NCBI GenBank assembly: GCA_946902875.1
Contig: OX336344.1
Location: forward strand, 18,993,791 to 19,057,790
Source: Nematopogon swammerdamellus
Lineage: Eukaryota; Arthropoda; Insecta; Lepidoptera; Adelidae
DNA: 64,000 nucleotides
Reading direction: 5' to 3'
In this document: positions 57,511 through 64,000 of the stretch, one piece after another
Layout: each line of letters starts with the position of its first letter
How positions within the stretch are numbered: position 1 is the stretch's first letter
The notes under the pieces: model-generated
What the model was told of the DNA's origin: nothing
The model's input: only the letters and a program-made list of their open reading frames with translations
Databases searched by the model: none
Program-made: the position numbers and the translations under genes

Positions 57511-58340
57511 ACACAGTCAGTGTACCCTTATACCGATGATGGGAGGCGATGGCTGGCCCTGGCGTGATACTGGTGAACGGGTGCTGTTTGTGGAGACTGG
57601 CCTGCTCCAATTGGCTCCAACATGTTATATGAATGGTTTACGCTTATGGAAAAAAATGTTGTATTTGTGATAATAAATGATATATTTTTTTAAATAGTAC
57701 TATTGACATTATGCAGTGTCAAACACTTTTGTAAATGTAGACTAAGTGGACGTAAAAAAAAAGTATCCAGCGAAGAAGTCACATTATTTTTACGGTGACG
57801 AATGCGATTTTTTATATAAATAGCCGGTGATGTCACGGTGACGAATACGAAATAACCCGTTCTTCGCTGTGATCATTAATGTGATAAATCGAACTGGCAA
57901 AATGGTAAAATTTTAAAATTTTTAAATATGACTAATCCGAGTGCAGTGTACTGTCTATGGATAATTAAAAAAGAATAAAGAATAGCATATTCCTGTCGGA
58001 GCTAAGTGTCATACTAAACACTCTTTTTAAATTATGCGTGTCCTCTGGTTAGACCTAGCCAGAAGGACACGTCCGAAACTTTTGTATTTTACGCTCTGCA
58101 TAAATTAAAGATTATTACCGAGTGGAAGAAGTTTAGCTCTGAACTTTAGCCGCCGCCCTAAGCTTACCTGAGCTCTCCTAAAGACTTTGGAAAGTTAATA
58201 AAATGTGCGTGTCTTTAATTTTAAATTTGTTTTAATTTTCATTTTAACCTTTTTAACCTGTGTAAGTTATGTAATTATATTCTGGAGTTTTATTTAAGAA
58301 ATCGTTAATTCATATTATACATACTTGAGCATCAAAATCA
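57511..58340. other. AT-rich intergenic DNA
   Basis: 57780-57860 has a short direct repeat around GGTGACGAATGCG / GGTGACGAATACG. No gene. Confidence 0.45.
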
Positions 58341-58605
58341 GGTGACCGTTCGACCGTTGAGGCGTTGACCGTGGTTCGGATTCCATTTTGACCCTTCCCC
58401 CGTAAGGTTTCTAACGACCCCAATGACTTTTGGACGTACGCGGGTGTTGCGAATGCCATGCCGGCCTGACAGGTGCCTATTCATGCCTCTCTTGAAGGAC
58501 CCGAAACTACACTTGGGGGGAAATATGTGAATCTAGGTACCTTATTAGGTGGTAGGATTTAAACCGTCTTCGTGTTTTACCGCCCGGTTCAGTGTACGCT
58601 ACCTA
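58341..58605 (+). mobile_element. SINE-B remnant split by LINE-E
   Basis: 58341-58404 holds the GGTGACCG...GGTTCGGATTCC part of the head. 58537-58605 resumes with ACCTTATTAGGTGGTAGG and a deleted body. A minus-strand LINE-E lies between. Confidence 0.55.
58405..58536 (-). mobile_element. LINE-E fragment inserted in a SINE-B
   Basis: Minus-strand LINE-E 3' region (TTTCTAACGACC, GCCGGCCTGACAGGTGCC, ACTTGGGGGGAAATATGTG). On both sides SINE-B sequence continues (head 58341-58404, body 58537-58605), so it interrupts a SINE-B. Confidence 0.6.
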
Positions 58606-58692
58606 TAACGGTTGAAAAGGCGGACGGACAGACGGCGTAAGCTCAGTAATAGGGGGGGGGGGGGGGGGGGACCCTACGGAATCCCAAAAACT
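58600..58692 (-). repeat. Repeat F end with G19 run
   Basis: GACGGACAGACGGCGTAAGC then TAATA followed by 19 G (58652-58670) and ACCCTACGGAATCCC; F normally has AGGGTCCCGTAC here. Confidence 0.65.
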
Positions 58693-59174
58693 AGCAGTGA
58701 GCTAAAAACCACCATAAATAAATAAAAAGTGACGTGCCGTGGGACACCCGACGGAAGCGAAACTTATTATTTGGCTTTTAAATTATAATTCAAATATTAG
58801 TTTAATTTAAAACGCGATAGCGCCATCTATGCGTTATTCCTTTCAACTTATACAATGGTTCTACTTCAAAAGACTCTCATACTCTCTCGTACTCTCTCGT
58901 TCGCAGCGCATCCAACGATCTCCGTTTCGATTTCGCTTCAAAAGAGGCATACGGCATAGCTAAATATACTCGTAACTACTTATCTGGTTTTCCGATTGAA
59001 TCATTGAAAAAAAAAACCTTAAAATAATCATAAAATTGCACACATACCTAATATAACCACGCAAAATAACCGAATGCGGTAGTTAAAGCATTGTGTGAAC
59101 ATAGACACAAATACCCCGAAATGACATTACATAAATAACTTGTTAACAATATTCCTTAGTAGGCCAGGAAACTT

Positions 59175-59655
59175 CTAGCCGGAAAGCTCGACAGCAGAAA
59201 GTTTGACTTCGGAACCTTGTTCTGACTAGTTAGGAGGTAAACATACTAAAAGTCCTCACCACTGGGGGGTGCGCCCTAGGGGGGGGAGCGCAAAGAAGGT
59301 CCCATTTTTCGGTTTTTCGCTTATATCTCGAAAACGGTGCATCATAGGAAAAACTGTTCGATTACGGAGTAAGAGGTGATAAAATTTTCTACAACTTTGA
59401 CATATGCACTTTTTACCAATTCTCAATCGTTGTCGAGATATAAGGTCTGAAAAAAGGCCGATTTTATTTGCAAATAAAAGCAAAAATCTGTTTTTGTCAT
59501 ACATTGCTTCTTTGTGCCCCCCCTAGGGCGCACCCCCCAGTGGTGGGGACTTTTAGTGTGTTTACCTCCTAACTAGTCAGAACAAAGTTCCGAAGTCAAA
59601 CTTTCTGCTTTCGAGCTTTCCGGCTAGACTAGACCCCTTATTTGAGCACTCATTT
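59175..59655. mobile_element. MITE-I, long-TIR fold-back element
   Basis: Arms of ~120 bp: CTAGCCGGAAAGCTCG... at 59175-59298 and its near-complement at 59506-59632, including mirrored blocks around GGGGGGTGCGCCCTAGGG. The ~200-bp core contains ATCTCGAAAACGGTGCATCA. The right flank ACCCCTTATTTGAGCACTCA belongs to the element, because it appears inverted at the left end of the other copy (63372). Confidence 0.8.
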
Positions 59656-59807
59656 ACTACACTGCATACCATTTTACTTGACTATGAAGAAGAGGAATGA
59701 CAATATTTTGCATCCAGTCTAATTTTACTAATTTTCATAATACAAAATAATATTAACTATTCCTATTTTTATTCACTTGTATTAGTATTAGTATAGTATC
59801 TGTATTG

Positions 59808-60333
59808 TTAGGGTCCTTATTCGTCGTACGGGACCCTATTCTTGTTCGCCTGCATGTATTTCTCCCACATCCCAAAGGTTAGATAAAATAGAATGCCTCG
59901 CGGCATTAAGCTCGCCTGTTGTACCTAATTTTTATAAATTGGTGTTCAATAAAGAATATATACATGCATACATACATATTACTAAGCCTGCGCCGTCTGT
60001 CTGTCTGTTCGTCTGTTCGAGGACTGTATCTCTTGAACCGTAATACGTAGCCAATTGAAATTTTCACAGAATGTGTTATTATGGCAGATATAACAGCAAA
60101 TAATAAAAATAACAAACAGAAAAAAATGCACGGGGTCCCTATACAAGAAACTAAAAGTGTATTCGCGCCATCTACCGAAAACAGTATAAAGCATTTTACC
60201 TAATCATGAATTTTAACTAATATGAAGCATCCCATAAAACACGCCATAGATGGCGTGAATGGCGTTGACCATGACATGGCGATACGGAACACTCGGTGCG
60301 CGAGTTCGACTCGCACTTGGACGGTTTTTTTTT
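59808..60333 (+). repeat. Repeat F, split by a retroposon tail
   Basis: 59808-59840 and 59980-60333 join into one F element; the insert is the RTE-like tail at 59841-59979. Confidence 0.75.
59841..59979 (+). mobile_element. RTE-like retroposon 3' end inserted in repeat F
   Basis: Same sequence type as 46290-46430, with GAATGCCTCGCGGCATTAAG and an ATACATAC tail. It splits the F segment GACCCTATT / ACTAAGCC, so the boundaries are exact; ATT occurs at both edges. Confidence 0.6.
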
Positions 60334-60370
60334 TATGTAATATAATAATATATATATATATAATAATAAT

Positions 60371-60478
60371 ACTTTGTTAAGCGTGGTGGTTGGTGCTGTG
60401 CTGTAATTTACCAGAGTTCTTGCAGCACAACACCGATTACTCTGCTTACGCCGATTGTCAGGATACAGCGTGTGGTAT
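60371..60478 (+). repeat. Repeat C, last third
   Basis: ACTTTGTTAAGCGTGGTGG to ACAGCGTGTGGTATGTATG; 5'-truncated behind an AT microsatellite. Confidence 0.65.
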
Positions 60479-60625
60479 GTATGTATTTTAATGCTGTTTG
60501 TATTGTATGTATTGTATAAATAGGTATTTATGTTATATGTAGGTATATTTTATAAACTAAAGGATGTAATCCTCCTCCCTTTCACTTGCACTACCCATAC
60601 TTCTTTCTCTATCATTTTATTCCTC

Positions 60626-60760
60626 ATCATCCAGCGGATGACTGGAAGAAATCACTTGCAGTGATAAGTCCGCCATTCCTGTATTTCTTGTTTCTTTTCG
60701 TGTACAGTTCTTCTGTGAGTTGTGTGCAATAAAGAGATTTAGTACATACCTACTTAAACA
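60626..60760 (+). mobile_element. RTE-like retroposon 3' end
   Basis: TGGAAGAAATCACTTGCAGT then GATAAGTCCGCC, ending TGTGTGCAATAAAGAG. Typical lepidopteran RTE-like tail; lies ~225 bp upstream of the lipase start. Confidence 0.5.
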
Positions 60761-60920
60761 CGGAAATACTCAGTGTATGTCATTTCCGATGTTAGTGTCT
60801 CTCAGTTGATAAGGAATATGGGGAAAATCATGCAATATACGCATGACATTAGTCATGCATGCGAACGAAAATAAAAGTTGGAATAATTTGATATAAAGAA
60901 TGCTTTGTGGCGTATTTCCA

Positions 60921-60984
60921 GTTATAAAATAAAGTGCAAACGGTGAAGAACATCTAAACTTAAATCACAAACATATTATAAAAA
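60921..60984 (+). promoter_or_regulatory. Possible TATA box and 5' leader of the lipase gene
   Basis: TATAAAAT sits at 60923-60930, about 55 bases before the lipase ATG, a normal spacing for a short insect leader. Another reading is a splice acceptor: the bases before it (GTATTTCCAG, ending at 60921) would suit a 5' UTR exon starting here. A second TATAAA lies near 60892. Inference only. Confidence 0.3.
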
Positions 60985-62427
60985 ATGTTACCACTCACAA
61001 AAAGTATGTTCGTTATTCTAACGTTGGCGTCTACAATGTGTCGACCAACCTATGGAATGGGAGAGCGTCTGAGATCCTTCCTATCTCATCCAGTGCGAGA
61101 GCTCAACAATTATCTAAGTCGAAGCGAGCTAGTGAGGACCGTCAGCGACATGACCGGTGACGCGATCGTTACTGCAACTCGGCCTTTCACCGATCAACTC
61201 CTTGCGGTGAGCCGAGTCCTCGGCGACACAATACAAATTCCCAAACTCCTCGAAACCGCAATGGGCAGTCGCGATGAGCAGAGTTTCGCTGAGCAGATGC
61301 ACGCAGCGCAGGGCAACGAAGACGCCCGCCTCCACATCACCCAGCTCGTCCTCAAACACGGGTACACCATCCATCAACACACGCTCCGAACCGGCGACAA
61401 TTATGTTCTGACAATATACAGGATGCCGCCGAAGAATATCACTCGTAATAATCCTACAGTGTTTCTAATGCACGGCTTACTCGGCAGCTCCGACGACTGG
61501 GTGGTGACAGGGCCGGGGCACGCCCTGGCTTACTTGCTCGTCGACCGAGGATACGACGTCTGGTTGGGCAACGCTCGGGGTAACGTACATTCCAGGCGAC
61601 ACGTCTATCTATCGCCGGCTCAGTCCGTATTCTGGGACTTCAGCTGGAACGAAATAGGACGCTACGATTTGCCTGCGATGATCGATTACGTCCTCGAGGT
61701 GACCGGGAGGAGCGGCGTCAAGTACGTGGGTCACTCGCAGGGTACGACAGCGTTCTACGTCATGTGTTCGGAGCTGCCCGAGTACAATAAGAAGATCGAA
61801 GTGATGGTGTCACTGTCTCCGGTCGCGTGGATGAAGAACGTCGTCAGTCCCGTCGTGAGGACGATGGCGGCTGGGGGGCCGCTGATCTACGGTCTATTTA
61901 ACACGATGGGGATAAACGAATTCCTGCCCGGCAACACGATCCTTAAGAAAGTGAGCAGTCTTTTGTGCGCGGACACCGCTCTCACAGAGATATTGTGCGG
62001 TAACATTCTCTTTCTGATAGGAGGTTTTAGTCTGGAGCAGATGAATGCAACTACGCTACCAATAATATTGGGTCACACTCCGGCTGGAGCATCGGTGAAG
62101 CAGCTCGTGCACTACGGTCAAGAAATTGTTTCCGGTGACTTCAGGAAATTCGACCACGGACTGGCGCGAAATTACGAGAAGTACGGTGTTGTCAACCCGC
62201 CGAGTTACCGCGTCGATCGGATATCCGCTCCGGTCGCCCTGTTCTACAGCGAAAAAGACTGGTTAGCTAGCCCAGAAGACGTTGACAAGCTGCGGAGAAG
62301 ATTGGGCAACGTCGTGGATGCGTATAGGATTCCTCGTGCACAGTTCAACCACTTCGATTATCTGTGGGGAATCGATGCAAAGGAGTTGGTGTTTGATAGA
62401 ATTTTGCAAACGTTTGCCAAGTTTTAA
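60985..62427 (+). CDS. Acid lipase-like alpha/beta hydrolase, secreted, single exon
   Basis: Complete 480-residue frame of the lysosomal acid / gastric lipase family (AB-hydrolase-associated lipase), enzymes that hydrolyse triglycerides or sterol esters in lysosomes, gut lumen or other secreted compartments. Residues 1-24 form a hydrophobic signal peptide. About 95 residues of unassigned N-terminal sequence follow, longer than in the usual ~400-residue enzymes. The lipase domain starts near residue 124 (HGYTIHQHTLRTGDNY). The oxyanion segment LMHGLLGSS is at 161-169, the family motif NARGN at 196-200, and the nucleophile elbow GHSQG at 249-253 (Ser251). Asp425 (SEKDW) and His456 (FNHFDY) complete the triad. 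N-glycosylation sequons lie at 151 (NIT) and 354 (NAT). The first ATG has A at -3 and leads straight into the signal peptide; Met8 is a weaker alternative. There is no intron and no frame damage, and GC content is higher than in the flanks. A SINE-B begins 35 bases after the stop. Family assignment is secure; substrate and tissue are unknown. Confidence 0.95.
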   Translation: MLPLTKSMFVILTLASTMCRPTYGMGERLRSFLSHPVRELNNYLSRSELVRTVSDMTGDAIVTATRPFTDQLLAVSRVLGDTIQIPKLLETAMGSRDEQSFAEQMHAAQGNEDARLHITQLVLKHGYTIHQHTLRTGDNYVLTIYRMPPKNITRNNPTVFLMHGLLGSSDDWVVTGPGHALAYLLVDRGYDVWLGNARGNVHSRRHVYLSPAQSVFWDFSWNEIGRYDLPAMIDYVLEVTGRSGVKYVGHSQGTTAFYVMCSELPEYNKKIEVMVSLSPVAWMKNVVSPVVRTMAAGGPLIYGLFNTMGINEFLPGNTILKKVSSLLCADTALTEILCGNILFLIGGFSLEQMNATTLPIILGHTPAGASVKQLVHYGQEIVSGDFRKFDHGLARNYEKYGVVNPPSYRVDRISAPVALFYSEKDWLASPEDVDKLRRRLGNVVDAYRIPRAQFNHFDYLWGIDAKELVFDRILQTFAKF

Positions 62428-62461
62428 ATGAACATGAGGCGTTAAATGTATTTGGAAAAGA

Positions 62462-62705
62462 TTTTTTTTTCTGGAAACTAACACGATTGGATACATCACC
62501 TACTACAGCCGTGATGTCAGCCCATAACACCTTGGTGAACTAGGTGCCATGTCAGTGCTTCCCTTCGGTCGTGCCGGCTACACTGAACTTGACGGGTAAC
62601 ACGAACGATTTACATAGCCGCTTCAACCGACCTTTCATTCAGTGCGGTGGTATTATCGGCCCGGGCGGGTTTAACCCTACCACCTAGTAAGGTAAGATGG
62701 GAAGG
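62462..62705 (-). mobile_element. SINE-B, 5'-truncated, in lipase 3' flank
   Basis: Tail and body to GGTAAGATGGGAAGG; the head is missing. Starts 35 bases after the lipase stop, probably within its 3' UTR. Confidence 0.85.
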
Positions 62706-62812
62706 TTTCTTTCTACCATCGAAGGCTACAGGTAGAGGCAGACAATACAATATATTGCTACACAATTATGGCTATTTTGTTTCAGTGCTTACTCAGTCAT
62801 ACAAAATACACT

Positions 62813-62818
62813 AATAAA
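62813..62818 (+). terminator. Candidate polyadenylation signal of the lipase gene
   Basis: First canonical AATAAA downstream of the lipase stop, after the SINE-B copy that starts 35 bases past the stop. Another AATAAA is at 63112-63117. If either is used, the SINE lies in the 3' UTR. No cDNA evidence is visible. Confidence 0.3.
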
Positions 62819-62829
62819 TAGATAAAAAA

Positions 62830-62955
62830 ATACTTACTTCATTGCTCCAAAGACATAGAAACAAGTACAATGTAATATTATGTACCTGAGGTACAAATGT
62901 GAACTTATTCCTTACGTAGATTTTTCGGGTCAACCTTAGGATGTTTGGGAGTCGA
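62830..62955 (-). repeat. Retroposon tail-like fragment
   Basis: Counterpart of 19265-19430, with TTCATTGCTCCAAAGACATAG, CTTATTCCTTACGTAGATTT and CAACCTTAGGATGTTTG. Confidence 0.45.
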
Positions 62956-63371
62956 TTAATTTAGTCAAATGTAAGTAAGTATAATAGCAAAATTTAGGTA
63001 GTTTTAGTTTTTATGTTGTTTGTTTTAAGTTTAGATAATTTTAATTTAGGTAGTTTTAGTTTATATTTGTAGATGTACTTGATATCTGAATGTGATGTGA
63101 AATTCTGTTGCAATAAATAACAATTTCATTCAATTAATTCAATATAATTATATTGAAACGACTTGAATGTAAGAATTAAAATAAAATAATCATCATATAA
63201 AATTGTAAAATTTTAGTGTCTGTAAATTTAAGATTCAAAAATGTAATTTATTTATAGTTTCATGTTTAGTTTTATTTTTTTAGATATATAGGTAATTTTT
63301 TTATTTTCTTTGTATAAATTGGTGTTAAATAAGAGCATCAATAATATGGTGTTTTTAGATTTAGTGATAGC

Positions 63372-63715
63372 AAATGAGTGCTCAAATAAGGGGTGTAGCC
63401 GGAAAGCTCGAAAGCAGAAAGTTTGACTTCGGAACTTTGTTCTGACTAGTTAGGAGGTAAATAAACATACTAAAAGTCCCCACCACTGGGGAGGTGCGTC
63501 CTACCTGGGGCACAAAGAAGGTCCCATTTTTCGGTTTTTCGCTTAGATCTCGAAAACGGTGCATCATAGGAAAAACTGTCCAATTACGGAATAAGAGGTG
63601 ATAAAATTCTCTACAACTTTGATATTATACACTTTTTACCAATTCTCAATCATTGTCGATATAAGGTCCGAAAAAAGGCCGATTTTATTTGCAAATAAAA
63701 GCATTGTATGACAAA
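63372..63715. mobile_element. MITE-I, one arm and core
   Basis: Starts AAATGAGTGCTCAAATAAGG then GTAGCCGGAAAGCTCG; core present; the right arm is missing after TTGTATGACAAAA. Same orientation as 59175-59655. Confidence 0.75.
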
Positions 63716-64000
63716 ACACGTGAGGTCAAAAACTAATTTTTGAAAATTGGCACCTAGCTCTCAAAGATCAGTTCATCATGAATCAGGTTCTATAAAATCC
63801 TTTGAGTGAATGAGATTTTTTTTTTTCACAAAAACTACCTTCCTGCTGCGCCATAGGCGAGTATAAAAGTTTAGGTATACCTACGTACTGATATTTTTAA
63901 TATTTTCCTGTATAATTAAATCTTTATATAATTACTTACATGACACTGGCCAAATGTTTTGAAAGGACAATTAATGCCAAAAAAAATCTAATAAATATTT

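Noticed and set aside
59256..59504. 82-codon minus frame shared with 63382-63567
   Set aside because: Lies wholly in the core and arm of MITE-I; similarity reflects repeat homology, not a protein.
60985..62427. Horizontal transfer of the lipase gene
   Set aside because: Sequence motifs are those of the animal acid lipase family; being intronless and GC-richer than the AT-rich flanks is not enough.

Overview
The window looks like a piece of a lepidopteran (moth or butterfly) nuclear genome. It is AT-rich and intron/intergenic in character, carries short exons with GT/AG borders, and is packed with families I know from Lepidoptera: tRNA-headed and 5S-headed SINEs, 3' ends of non-LTR retrotransposons, fold-back elements and a mariner remnant. 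Species cannot be told from the sequence. There is no bacterial or viral gene organisation.

One complete protein-coding gene is clear: an intronless acid-lipase-type alpha/beta hydrolase (480 residues, + strand, 60985-62427) with signal peptide, GHSQG nucleophile elbow and an Asp/His pair. The other host coding signals are exons. Three phase-compatible exons on the minus strand (19057 down to 17106) join into a 159-residue protein that I do not recognise. A likely first exon ending in an Asn run lies at 43308-43212 (minus), and a single internal exon candidate at 14024-14169 (plus). A two-exon, stop-interrupted reading frame at 11582-10880 (minus) is probably a decayed or transposon-linked gene.

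The rest is repeat layered on repeat. I use working family letters. SINE-A has a tRNA-like head. SINE-B has a head made of tRNA-like box A plus the internal promoter of 5S rRNA. Repeat C is a ~300-bp family ending in GTAT repeats, and its first ~90 bp also appears fused to the SINE-B body. LINE-D and LINE-E are CR1/jockey-like RT 3' ends. REL-LINE fragments are retrotransposon C-termini with a zinc-knuckle and a (K/N)RPD...D motif. Repeat F is a ~370-bp family with AGGGTTCCGTA ends. G, H, I and J are fold-back or MITE-like families. Many copies are nested (A in J, B+C in G, RTE tails in F and C, LINE-E in SINE-B), giving a relative chronology of insertions.

Layout: 1-10 kb repeats, a mariner remnant and an 18-bp minisatellite (5826-6420); 10-12 kb LINE-E copies around the broken two-exon frame; 13-19 kb SINE/C/G cluster, single exon candidate, then the three-exon minus gene; 19-29 kb F, E, B and A copies and hairpins; 29.6-30.5 kb the longest REL-LINE fragment; 31-42 kb more of the same with a second REL-LINE type; 43-47 kb poly-Asn exon and the densest nesting; 47-58 kb mostly unique intergenic DNA with SINEs and large hairpins; 59-64 kb the lipase gene between two same-direction copies of a long-TIR fold-back element. 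Nothing here behaves as an operon. The most novel-looking observation is the modular SINE system with exchangeable heads and a tail shared with a resident LINE.
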